Positions 48,870 to 60,546 of a stretch of DNA of 64,000 nucleotides are shown in pieces. Source of the DNA: Bryoerythrophyllum caledonicum (Eukaryota; Streptophyta; Bryopsida; Pottiales; Pottiaceae); NCBI GenBank assembly GCA_963971425.1, contig OZ020524.1:3319773-3383772 (forward strand), read 5' to 3'. Below the pieces are notes generated by a model. It ran no database searches, had not been told where the DNA came from, and was given only the letters and a program-made list of their open reading frames with translations. Both the position numbers and the translations under genes were made by a program. Numbering within the stretch: the first letter of the stretch is position 1; every line of letters starts with the position of its first letter.

Positions 48870-49610
48870 TGACCCCATACATAGCTACTACACAGATGGA
48901 TCCTTCAAAGAACCGGTAGAAAGTAGCCCTAGACACTCGCATAAAGAAAAGTCCGGATATGGCATATACAATCCCAACAAAGAAATTAAATTAGCCAAAA
49001 GACTCATGGACTTCAAAACATCCTCAGAGCAGAGATGATGGCCATACATAAAACACTCCAAATCATCAACCCAAAATACGTCAACGAACCCGCACATATT
49101 TTTCGGATTGCATCAATGTCCTGTATCTACTAAAAACGCCATATTTGTTATATTAAGACTTTTCACAGTCTCAATTTAATGTTGATCTTATATTTATAAT
49201 TGATTTCTTGATTAATTTTATATTTTTAATTGGATTTTTTATTATAATTGAGAAGTCTATCCTCGACTCGAGGATAATCTATAATTAGAAAGTCAATAAA
49301 ATGCATGAATTAGCTCAAAATCGGTGCTAAAATTGTAGGCAAAAAGTCTCAAAACTCTGAAATTGTCTTAAAATAATGAATATGACCATTAAACACACAA
49401 ATAATACACTCTACTCTCCACAATAGCCACCCTGACAAAATAACACTCATGTCCATGGTACAAATGCTACAAAATTGAACACAACCTACTACACTCTATA
49501 AAGTTAATGCCCACGCTAATATAGAAGGAAATGAACAAGCCGATAAACTAGCCAAAGAAGGAAGAGAAAAATCACATAAAAACGCCAAAGACCCATATGA
49601 ACATGCACAT
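48870..49610 (+). pseudogene. LINE RNase H domain, split by a MITE
   Basis: HSYYTDGSF (first catalytic Asp) and GYGIYNPNKEIKLA at 48880-49000, an ILRAEMMAIHKTL-like block after a frame change near 49020 (the catalytic Glu), IFSDC-like sequence just before the MITE, and KVNAHANIEGNEQADKLAKEG after it (about 49500-49560; the His...Asp block). All conserved RNase H blocks can be traced despite breaks. Confidence 0.8.
49133..49383 (+). mobile_element. MITE copy 3, inside the LINE
   Basis: Same family as 34698-34945, same orientation. It interrupts the RNase H region of the LINE. It opens AAAAACGCCATATTTGTTAT and closes TCTTAAAATAATGAATAT. Confidence 0.8.
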
Positions 49611-50316
49611 GCCACCCCAAACTACTTCCAGAAAGAGGATTGGCCCTCCAAAGATGACACCCCGGACAAAGGCCCAGTCCAATTTTTGGGAAAAATATCT
49701 CAAAAAACAAGACGCATACAATGACATGGACACAATCTCAGAAAATTTCCCTAACACAGAAAAATGGACCGGCAATAATAACATAGACAATGAATTGTCT
49801 ACAAATTTTTGGAAAAATCCCACTATTACCGACTCACAAATTACATGCCTTATTAAATTCCGCACCGGTCAATATATGGGGAATGCCCGTAAACAAATCT
49901 TCTTTGGAATAGAACGCTTTCCATCCATAACATGCCCCATATGTACCTCTACAGACCCCAACACATGGCTACATGTTCTACTTAAATGCCAAAACCACCA
50001 CATACACTCCCTCATTGTTAAAAGACACAACAAAGGAGTATGGGAAATCCGGAAACTAATTACATCACATAACAAATCCCGATGTTTCATACTCATGAAT
50101 GTCGGCACTTTCAATAACAACCCACAAGAAAACACGTTCCCACCTTTGCTACTCTCATGTACATGTGCAACCCAACGATGCCACTGCAATGTTAGATTTA
50201 AACCCGACATCCTTTGCGTTAAAGGCCTACCATACAACGACCCGCCACCCATCCACATTGACCCAAACTTTACCATTCAATTTATTAAATTCACGTACTG
50301 TAATGACAGATTTTAA
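49597..50316 (+). pseudogene. LINE C-terminal region with Cys/His cluster
   Basis: Open 239-residue frame. FRTGQYMGNARKQIFFGIER precedes CPICTSTDPNTWLHVLLKC, a C-x2-C...H...C arrangement found at the C-terminus of LINE polyproteins after the RNase H domain. A second Cys/His-rich stretch (SCTCATQRCHCNVRF) follows. Confidence 0.75.
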
Positions 50317-50935
50317 AATTAAATAAATAAATATCAACCCCTCATTGACGACATAAAAAACCTCGGATGGAAAATAGACCCCCTCATAGTCGTCACAGCT
50401 GGTGCCACAACCTATATCCCATCCATGAACACCCTTGAAGAAACTTTCAAAATACCCATGAACACAATTAAACATACCTTCAAAAATATCAACACCATCC
50501 CAATCCAACATGCTATGTCCATACTATTACATAAACGAAAAATAGAGAATAATCAAACCCTCCCCGATCCACATGACACACCATAAAACGCCCTAACTCT
50601 CCCATCGCCCCACTCATTGCCTCTCCTCCCTCTCCACCCTCCCAGTCCTTCCCCCCTTCATTGTCTTTTCTCTTTTCTTTCCTTTCTCTTTTCTCCCGAC
50701 TCCCTTGTTCTGATTGTGGCTTTTCTTTGTTTTGGTTTACATCCTTTTGGTTACTTGTTACATAGTGTCTACTCTCGAGAGGGGGAAGTAGCCCCATACA
50801 ACTAATTCCTTGCCTGGTGGGCACGGTCTTAGTGGTGGTGCGAACAGATACTTTATTCATGCCGGTCCCCTTCTGCAACCGGCGTTCTTCTTCTTTTTCT
50901 TCTTTTGAGATTTTATACACCATTACATAATATCA
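50317..50935 (+). other. LINE 3' region
   Basis: Polypyrimidine stretch (50600-50700) followed by CTCGAGAGGGGGAAGTAGCC, GGTGGGCACGGTCTTAGTGG and GGTCCCCTTCTGCAACCGGC, then CTTCTTCTTTTTCTTCTTTT. A reversed relic of part of it at 9386-9450 shows it belongs to the repeat family. The minus-strand ORF across it (50513-50923) is a shadow. Confidence 0.6.
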
Positions 50936-51291
50936 ATTTCCTATAAGAGTGTTAAAAAAATCCTTTAATATTAGAATTCCACTTATGTAATGCAAGTCGA
51001 ACATCTTTTCATGTTGTCATACAAGACACATGAAAACTTTTTTTCTACATAAAAATTAGAATTTTCTGATACATCTTTAGTTTTTTACTACTAGAAGATG
51101 TGGTACAAACCTTCTTTGTGGGTTTTTGGAATTTCAATTTATAAGAAATTTAATTCACAAAAAATCGCAATGTATATTGGCCTTTGAACCATTGCTCCTT
51201 GCAAATTTTGAATATGCTACACTTTTGCTCTATCTCAAAAATTTGTGTACAATCAAGTGACATAATGTAAAACTTAGATGTAAACCATGTA

Positions 51292-54200
51292 CAATAGGGT
51301 GACATTCAAATTGGTGTTGGGCAATTCCAGGGATGGTGTCCCACACTGCTGCCAACTTTGACACCCTCCACAAGGCTGAATTTTTTTTATTTCACCTTGA
51401 AAGTTTGAGGACAACATCACGTCTATGTTGAAAACATGCATAACAAATTTCCAGTCCAAGAGACGTGTAAAACAAAAGATATTAAAGATTAACCACCATG
51501 GGGTAGCTGTGATAAAAGTTTCACAGCTGCCAACTTTGACACCCTTCCAAGGATCGAGGAATTTTTTTTGCCCATGGAATTTTTGGAGTGAAAACTCCTT
51601 TATATTGATTACATGTGTGGAAGTTTTCAAGTCCAAAAAATGCACAAAAAAATCACATCCTAAATATACCAACATGTGTAGTTGTGAGAAACAAAGGGAA
51701 AAACCATTTTACTACTTCCAACTTTGACACCCTCCGTAGGGCTAAGAGTTTGTTATTTTAACATTAAATTTTTGACACACGGTTATCTTTATGTTGATAA
51801 CATGTGGGAAAATTTTCAAGTCCAGAAAATGTATTCAAAAGAAGATATTCAAAATCTACTAACATGGGGGTTAGCTATGAGAAAAGTTTCACAGCTGCCT
51901 ACTTTGACACCCTTCCAAGAATTCAAAAAAATATATTTGTCCATGAAATTATGGGTATGGAGTCACCTTCACGTCAAATACATGTGTGGAAAATTTCAAA
52001 TCCAAAAGATCTACAAAAAATCTACATATACCAAGTCTATCAACATGTGTTGTTGTGAGAAACAAAGGGGAAAGCTTACCACTACTTCCAACTTCAACAC
52101 CCTTCCTAGGATTGAGTTTTTGTTGATACATAATGAAATTTTGGCCACAAGATAATCTCTATGTTGGTAACATGTGGGGTAGATTTCAAAGCCAAAAGAT
52201 GTATATACAAAAAAGGTTTATGCCATATCTACCAATGTGTATGTCCTCCTTTTGCGTCAATCACTCCTTGTAACCCTGAGGGCATAGTATGACATAGTTG
52301 AAGGAGCTTTGAACCACTGATCAAATTCCACTCTCTTTCAAGACCTTTCTTCATCACTTATGAGTTTCTAGTTCATTCCTTGCCATGTTGCACAACATCT
52401 TTTAGCATCCTCCAGACATTCTCGGATTGGATTAAGATCGGGAGAGTTTGCACGCCAATCGAGTTTTTCGAGTTGGTGGGTTTGTCTCCATTCTTCACAT
52501 GTTTTGTTGCGATGGACAGGTGTGCCATCTCCCATGAGCACTCCTTCTGGAACTCTATCCAAGAAATGAATCATAGACCACTTCCACAAAATTCTTAACA
52601 CAATGTCGACTTTTTGGCATAAAGATAGGTTGTGACTTCTGACCTCCAGCAAATGCACCTCAAATCATCAAAGATGTATGTCCACTTTTAAAAGTAGGAA
52701 CTATACAACTTGATGAATAGCGCTCATATGCACTTCTCCAAACATGAATTTGCCGAGAACTTTTTTCAATATCAAAAGTAGATTCATCTATCCAAACAAT
52801 ATGCTCTCAGTCTTTTGGACTCCATCTGCGGTACTTCTAAGCAAAAGCTATCCGCTAAGACATGTGAGAGGGTGTCAAAAAAGGTTTCTTGACTGCTATT
52901 CGACTAAAAATACCACTTTTATGTAATACCCTTTGAATGGTACGTCTACACACTTGAGTACAACATATATCAATAATCTTTGAGACCGAGGAAAGATGAT
53001 GAGTTTTTGCATAATGCACAATACTATACACATCTCTCTCACTAAGTTTTTTAGCATGACTTCCACTGCAAAGTTTGCGCTTGTAAGTTCCATCTTCTTT
53101 TAACGTTTTTCTAACCTCTGAACTATTCTAACAGAGACTCCGACAGTGGCTGCAATTTGAACTCTTGAATTTCCTCCCTCACTCAAACCTATAATGCAAG
53201 CACAAATTTCATCTGAGATTGCCATTCTCGACTATTTTTTATGATGTTGATATGATACTAAATGCTCATCAATAAATAGTCAATATTACACTCAACCTAT
53301 GGCATTTGGATTATATGGATCAGTGAACACAAAGGACTGAGCCCGTAGCATGTGCATAAAGTAAATCAATCAACAACATAATACCCACACTGGCATGTAC
53401 ATTAGGTGATCGCCATGGCATGTGCATCAGTTGAGTGAACCAAAAAATACTCTTGGACACACTCATGCCACATGTGATTTGTCCACACTCGGTAAACCAG
53501 TCAACAACACTCAACCAGAAAAATAATGTGTCCTCTTAATGAATCAGCCCATATGTGATATGTCTACTAAATCAGCTAGCAACACTCAGCCGATATGTAA
53601 TATGTCCACTCAACCCATATGCCCTATATCTAAATTAACACTCATGCATCACAATATGACATTCTTCGCTCTCAATATCATCTCAACATTTAGTCTATCA
53701 CAAACCACATGACAAAACACACACAACATTTCCTTTACATAGTGATCAATAGATATTTGGAGGAAAAAACTCATCATACGTACATAATGCACACCTTATG
53801 ACCAAGTGGATTCTTCTACATAAAACACTACTTCACTTCTACATGTAGATTTTATTGATCTATTCAAGAAGAATTAATGTTTGGTTGCTTAGTCATATGA
53901 ATAAAATCAATGAGGAGCACGACGTGTTAAAGATATTTTGATATTCTCAATATGCCCCTTCAATATAGTTTCTCACTATTACAAACATTGGTAGATATGG
54001 CATAAACCTTTTTTGTATATACATCTTTTGGCTTTGAAATCTACCCCACATGTTACCAACATAGAGATTATCTTGTGGCCAAAATTTCATTATGTATCAA
54101 CAAAAACTCAATCCTAGGAAGGGTGTTGAAGTTGGAAGTAGTGGTAAGCTTTCCCCTTTGTTTCTCACAACAACACATGTTGATAGACTTGGTATATGTA

Positions 54201-54931
54201 GATTTTTTGTAGATCTTTTGGATTTGAAATTTTCCACACATGTATTTGACGTGAAGGTGACTCCATACCCATAATTTCATGGACAAATATATTTTTTTGA
54301 ATTCTTGGAAGGGTGTCAAAGTAGGCAGCTGTGAAACTTTTCTCATAGCTAACCCCCATGTTAGTAGATTTTGAATATCTTCTTTTGAATACATTTTCTG
54401 GACTTGAAAATTTTCCCACATGTTATCAACATAAAGATAACCGTGTGTCAAAAATTTAATGTTAAAATAACAAACTCTTAGCCCTACGGAGGGTGTCAAA
54501 GTTGGAAGTAGTAAAATGGTTTTTCCCTTTGTTTCTCACAACTACACATGTTGGTATATTTAGGATGTGATTTTTTTGTGCATTTTTTGGACTTGAAAAC
54601 TTCCACACATGTAATCAATATAAAGGTGTTTTCACTCCAAAAATTCCATGGGCAAAAAAAATTCCTCGATCCTTGGAAGGGTGTCAAAGTTGGCAGCTGT
54701 GAAACTTTTATCACAGCTACCCCATGGTGGTTAATCTTTAATATCTTTTGTTTTACACGTCTCTTGGACTGGAAATTTGTTATGCATGTTTTCAACATAG
54801 ACGTGATGTTGTCCTCAAACTTTCAAGGTGAAATAAAAAAAATTCAGCCTTGTGGAGGGTGTCAAAGTTGGCAGCAGTGTGGGACACCATCCCTGGAATT
54901 GCCCAACACCAATTTGAATGTCACCCTACTG
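51292..54931 (-). mobile_element. Tc1-type foldback element E with 950 bp inverted arms
   Basis: Arms 51292-52241 and 53982-54931 are inverted and almost identical, with only a few differences visible. Ends CAATAGGGTGACATTCAAAT and (complement) CAGTAGGGTGACATTCAAAT; TA on both sides (51290-51291 and 54932-54933). Each arm contains five units, spaced alternately about 179 and 189 bp (starts near 51345, 51524, 51713, 51892, 52082), alternating CTGCCAACTTTGAC and CTTCCAACTTTGAC forms. Between the arms lies a dead Tc1 transposase on the minus strand. Confidence 0.92.
52366..53226 (-). pseudogene. Tc1-like transposase of element E, dead
   Basis: The minus strand from 53226 reads MAISDEICACIIGLSEGGNS (helix-turn-helix), then after frame changes KRKLCSGSHAKKLSERD, SRIAVKKPF, IVWIDESTFDIEKSSRQIHV (first Asp), SCIVPTFKSGHTSLMI, MGDGTPVHRN (second Asp) and NSPDLNPIRECLED near 52420. 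The usual NPIENLW is changed to NPIRECL, so the catalytic Glu position is lost. Several stops and frameshifts are present. Its arms are far better preserved than this gene. Confidence 0.88.
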
Positions 54932-54933
54932 TA

Positions 54934-57136
54934 CAGATAAGTGACACAATTTAGATCAAATGTATGAAATTTAGATCTTATGGGATGCAAAAATTTAACA
55001 CCAAGGTAATCCAAAGTTTGTTAATCTTCACAATGCCTAATGACAATTTTTTTCATTTTAAACACTACAGTCTTCCAATCAAAGTTTATAAAATGTTATA
55101 AGCATGTAACTTATTGTATTAGCATATATCAAGATCTCATAGTTGGTGATTAATTTTTTTTCTATTCCACTCTTTTTAACTGAAATAGTCAAGGAACTCA
55201 CGGAATTGATAGTTTTGTATTATTTTGTACTTTAAAGCTGGACAGTTCTTATATTATTGAAAATTCAAATATACCAAGTGGAGGTTAGATGGATGAGAAT
55301 CATTTACATCAAGTTGTATAATGTGCCACTATATATTTTCTATAATTAGAAAAAGAAAATGAAAAAAGATACTTTAGATCAAAATAGTGGTGCTAACTTG
55401 ATACCATTGTCTTGAAGAATCCCAAAGGTAGACACTTGAAAGCACATTCATCAATCCATTAAAGATCCATTAAAAAATCCAAAAAAATGTAAGGAAACTA
55501 CATTATTGAACTAGACTAGAAAAGAATGCAATGTAACTTGAATGTTTGTAACTATATTCCCATGCTTTTAAAAAAAACTCTAGATTGGAATATGGATTGT
55601 CAGGTTTTTGTTAGCAGATGAGAGTTGCGTAAGAGTATGACTCAATCTTTCACTTTGAAAATATGATGTGTAAAATTCCAAAGTCTTTAAGACATGGATA
55701 TAATTTTCATATTAATGATCATGGAGTGCATAGTAGGTATATTTAAATACATCCGCTTGTCACTATGATTCTTAATTTGTCTTTTTATTACTCTTTCTAA
55801 ATTCTCTTAATTAGATGCAAGGCAAAGTTGACAAAAGTAGCTGAAATTTTATCATCTTGAAATAACTAGATTTGGGTTAACCTTGCAATAACATTAAAAC
55901 CTAAATAAAAAATTCATCAAATTAAAAGAAATTGTGAAAATTTTAAGAAATAAATTTTGAATTATCTAGAAATGGTAAAACCGTTTTGAATGTTGCTCAA
56001 GCCTCTCTATGAATGTGAACTGTCCACATGTTATGGTTCTTATGAATGTAATTACTATTGTTCAACAAGAACCTTGAGTTGAAATTATTTTTTTGCAAGG
56101 TGAGTGATGAATTTGATCTTCACCTCCTATATGTTCCTTTATAAGGCAAAGCAAGGTGAGGAAGAAGGTGACACCATGAATGACAAAACATAAGGAATTT
56201 CTATCTTTTTAATTTTCTTGGTTAACCACCACATATTTAGTAAAAGATGAACAGTCTTTTGATAGTATCATCTCAAGCATAGAATCTCTATTCCAAAATT
56301 AAGTTTGACATGTCTTTTAAACTCATTTTACTTTTCAAGGTTGACAAAGAAATTTAGTGATGGGAGCACTTTTCATCCAAATTTATAGCTTATAAGTGAC
56401 TACTTTTAGGTGGAATACATCATTCTTCTATGAGAGTTATATCTTTTTATAAATGCATCTCTATCTAACTTCTTGGTTCCTAATCCAGGTACCTTGTACT
56501 TGATTATGGATTGAAACATTACCAAAATTGCAGCAAGTGATTGATGGCTAATATAAGGACACAAAACACGCAATTAAGCAATTATGCACTTGGCCATATA
56601 AAAGTGCACTTGGGTACAACGGCGGCCATTGCGAACAAAAGTGGCAAAATTGCAAAAAATTAAAAAAAATCAAAGAAAAAAAAAGATTTCCAAAGAAAAA
56701 AAATTGAGCTTCTACAACAATATTACGTACAATCATGGTTGTTAATATTGGAAGCAATTTTTTGGCATTTTCAACTAATTTGTGGTGGCCCCTCGTTAAT
56801 ATTAGATAAATGTGTATTTAATATAGTTTCAAAATATTTCAAAGATAGATTTGAAGGATTGTAGTATACAAACAGGCGTAATCACAGAAAAACATACTTT
56901 ATGCAAGGGTTGGAAGTTGATTAAAAGATATTCAACATAGTATATAATGCATACAATGGTGGAAACTAAATATAGATTCTTCTACAAATGGACTTAGCAC
57001 CAATAGTAAAATTACCTTTACTCTATAGGATTAATGACATAACGTCTTACATCACCCTTAGAATATACTACTCTTACACATACACTATATATCTATTAAT
57101 ATACACAACTAGTATACTCTCATAAAGGCATACTAT
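54934..57136. other. AT-rich intergenic, no supported gene
   Basis: No conserved ORF, no terminal repeats seen; only short frames such as 56548-56757 (-). Confidence 0.5.
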
Positions 57137-60100
57137 CTACTCCACAGAATTTAGGGCTGCTTGCAAACGGTCGTCATCGATAGCTTCGGTTTGCATTGCA
57201 ATATATTGTAGGATGTGAGCCTTTGCCGATTGAAGAATGCGAATCCTGCTTTCAACCTGCACTCCAAATACATTGCGCTTTCCGCACCCGCTGGCCCCGG
57301 ACATGGTTCTTTCCGGTGTGTCTACCCATGAAAAAATGCATGCATCTTTCTCTACCCAACTATGGCTCTCCCCAGATGGCTCCCAGAATGAATCCATGCA
57401 ATTTGCATACCGTTGTGCAGAAGACCCATGTCCATCAGCAACCCCCCTTTGGATGATGGGCCAATACCAACAAACTTTAATCTTAAGTCTCCATCGGTTT
57501 TTTCCTTCCTCAATCACTTTCCCCACATAGAATGGTACACCGCCTTCTATCTCTGCTCGATCAACACTCAAGGCTACAAACTGTCCACAACGGATATCAG
57601 ATTGTGGATTAAATGGTGGAAATGGGTCGTGATTACCTTCATATATTGCTCCTTCTTCGGCGCGTTCCTCAACATAGTTGCGCTCTGTTCGTTGTGCCCT
57701 ACGCACTACTTGATTAGAGGGTCTTCCTCTACGAGGACCAAAGTATCCTCGAGACTCGGCATTTGGAAGCATGGCCACTACCTGCTCTACGACATTTACC
57801 TCGCGATTTTCTTCACTTCCACCATCCATTACATCCAAAGATGCGCTCCCTATAGGTCCAATGTTGGAGAACTCTGAAGGCCAAAACGGTGACGTACGAT
57901 GCTCATTGCTACGATCTTTGTGTGGAAATTGAGCTAAATAGAGTTTCAATCTTTCAGCCTCTACTTTTGCCTCACGATTCTTGTCCTCATGCTGCAACCT
58001 TTGAATGCACCTTTGTTTATATGCAATGAAGACATCCAACGCCTTCAACTCCCGTTCGTCCGCTGCAAATACTTCCCCAAACGATGGTCGTTCATCCCTA
58101 TTTGGCAACGACCTCAAAGTTTTCGTCCCTACCTCCGGTCCCCATGGATCCTTGCAATAATGCTTGTGTTGTACTCGAACCTCACGAGTCCCTTCTCGAT
58201 TGTCCATATAGAATCACATGTGGTGCGGAAATATTATGCCCACCAATGAATCCTAACCTGTCAGTAAGTGAGGAGTTATGAACACTTTCCAATCCCATAC
58301 ATTCTTTAGCAGCCGGGCGCTAACAATTGCCTCCGTAGGAGATGTTCCTCGTTCTATAAGACCAATCATTTCCTTCAACGAGTCCACATCCGACCTCTTC
58401 AACGTATTTGATATACAGCTGAAACGTTGATCAATATCTTCGTGTGTATGGCCCACTATAAGAAAAGATAGTTCCACCTCCTGAAAAAACCCCAATCCCA
58501 CCAATGTAGCACATAGAGCAAACATGTAAATGTTTTTGTTCTCACGCGTGCAGTTGTCGGCCTGAATTCGCAGTGTTGGTGGCAAAAAGCCCCTCCTCCG
58601 TAGCACATCTCCAATCACGTACAACAATGTACTCACGACTTGATTGCTATCGTGTTTGTGGTGAGCCCCAAACCACACGTCGCAATATAAACCAATCCCA
58701 TGTACAAGAGCACCACACAGATGGGTCTTCACAAACCGGTATTCAATGTTCTTCACAGTCTGACGCATCCTCGGTACCATGGTCGTGTTTTGGTCCATGC
58801 CATCCACTATGATGCACATGTACAACTCATGGCTAATATAACACGACCTCTTGAATATCCAATAATGCCTACGTTCTTCCATCTGGTTGCGCAGATGCAA
58901 CATAAACAATTCCTTTATCTTTATCCTTGCATCCGCATTGGTGGTTCCCTCCATGGCACATTTATACTCCCAACAATGATAACACTTTGAGAATCTCGAG
59001 AATGGAGGTACCTGAACGTGGGGATACTTGATGCGCCACATCCTCCGGAACGAACTCATAGAAATGGTTTCCCCATTACAAATTCTCTTGACCTCCTCGT
59101 TCACGTAATTGAATACATCAAATTTGGCTGTATTCATAGGAAGAAGAATGAGAGGCACCACTTCGTTGTCACTCTTACGGCGAATACAACGATGAGGTTG
59201 AGGACAACCAGCTTCATCGACAAACGATTTAAAGCAAGCCTCTGCTGCAGACATTCTAGTAATCTCTCTTATCGGATCTGAAAGGGTATTGCCGTGAATC
59301 GATGTCACTCTTCCATATATTAGACAGTCCTTCTTCAATTGCTTAAAGCGCCTCTGTGAATATCCAACCCCAAGAGCGTAGCAAGTATTGCAAACTTCTT
59401 TCCCATCTAACTTTGTTACAAACTTGTCTCGACGAGTTCCTTCCGTCTTTGTGTAAAAAGAAACCAGCATCTGTCTCATCCACGTACTTCGAACTGAAAA
59501 CTGACTACCCCATGCATTATATCGCATGTCCAATAGATACCTTGCTGGAACGTCCCTCAAACAATTGCGTTTGCATCCTCCTTGTGCCATTGCAATTTGC
59601 ACGCTTCTAAGCGATACCTTAGATGGTGCAGCTTCTGTCAATGATGGTTCCCTAGAATCTCTCCTTCTCCTATTTTGCATAGAATATGGACGACGTGCTG
59701 GTCTAACACAAGCAAATCCATCTACATGGGGCAAATCTTGGATATTTGAGGAAGTAGATTGGGAAAACGGCGAATTTTCATCTATGGCGTTTGAAGCATG
59801 ACTACTGCGTCGAGACCTCTGGGTGGATCCTGGTGTGTTGATGAACTCAGGAAAATCAAATTCTGGGGCCATCACTTCTGCAGGCGCTATCTCTGATCCA
59901 ATGTCACCGTGGACACCTGTGATATCAGGTTCTACAGCCACTACACGTAGCAAAGATCGATGCCAACGAATGATCAAGCCCACACACATGCCAAGGCGTT
60001 CTCCTACAATCTCTCCGGTCCAATGCAATGCATCATCTACCCTAGTGATACGCACCGCCACCTCGAATGGGAACAACTTTGATCCATTCAATTCCATGCC

Positions 60101-60367
60101 ACTTTTGAATGCATGCTCCCTGGTTGCTAAGCCCACCACATCTCCTCTTTCTGAAAGCAATTCTACTGCCCTTTCCAATTCAGAAGTCATGATCCCAACA
60201 GATCTCTGTTGAATTTGCCTTGCACGTGCTGCTCGTACTAATCGGGCCCCCACAGAGCTATTAGAAGGCATATTGTCCCTTTCGATGTGTGGCCGTATCA
60301 AAGGAGTCTGAATCGTGCGGCTCTCCATTATCACTATTGAAAAAATAGGAACATTATGGCTGCACAT
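57137..60367 (-). CDS. DUF7869-type protein, two-exon model, about 1055 residues
   Basis: Two long minus-strand frames (60367-58253 and 58207-57137) join in frame if a 63 bp GT-AG intron at 58257-58195 is removed (ACAG|GTTAGG...CGAG|AAGG). The protein has a basic N-terminal part, Cys pairs (C265/C269 in GGCKRNC; C326/C329 in VCNTC; C462/C465/C470 in KCYHCWEYKC), IIVDGMDQN (Asp522), IQADNCTRENKNIY (Asp604) and FLIVGHTHEDIDQRFS (residues 636-650). The last two blocks are hallmarks of DUF7869 proteins, a family found in many plants and animals, usually in repeat-rich settings. Two or three acidic blocks of this kind look like a degenerate RNase H-type nuclease, which is inference. The second exon has a beta-rich segment (CGQFVALSV...PFYVGKVIE) like the family's C-terminal chromatin-reader-like domain. 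It could be a host gene or the transposase of an undescribed element; no terminal repeats were found. Confidence 0.8.
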
Positions 60368-60546
60368 TAGTCAAAATACATGTACTAATTGTTAACCTTC
60401 AAAGCACCATTCATCTGATAAAAGGTATGTTTCTAAACACATATTTACTGTTCAAAATATGATGATGATATTGTACCTTTTGATAAAACTGCTTTGACAT
60501 GAGAAAATTAAGAATTTTTAGAACATGAACTCCTTGCACGGAGTCT

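Larger units (their letters stand above)
44217..50935 (+). mobile_element. Non-LTR retrotransposon (APE-RT-RNase H LINE), decayed
   Basis: Domains in order on the + strand: the 3' half of an apurinic-type endonuclease, a reverse transcriptase, an RNase H, a C-terminal Cys/His region and a 3' region with a T/C-rich stretch. The 5' end is truncated (the endonuclease starts mid-domain at 44217). The + strand is strikingly G- and T-poor with very high A and C over 6 kb. Frameshifts, stops, a 40 bp tandem duplication and two inserted MITEs disable it. Domain order with RNase H after RT fits I/R1/LOA/Dualen-like clades or RNase H-bearing plant L1; clade not determined. The 3' limit near 50935 (TTTTATACACCATTACATAA) is approximate. 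Confidence 0.88.

Noticed and set aside
50513..50923. 136-residue charged minus-strand ORF
   Set aside because: Shadow of the polypyrimidine 3' region of the LINE; its reversed relic at 9386-9450 is repeat DNA.
51724..52155. 143-residue ORF with an identical mirror copy at 54068-54499
   Set aside because: Both lie in the inverted arms of element E and arise from the 180 bp units; not a conserved gene.
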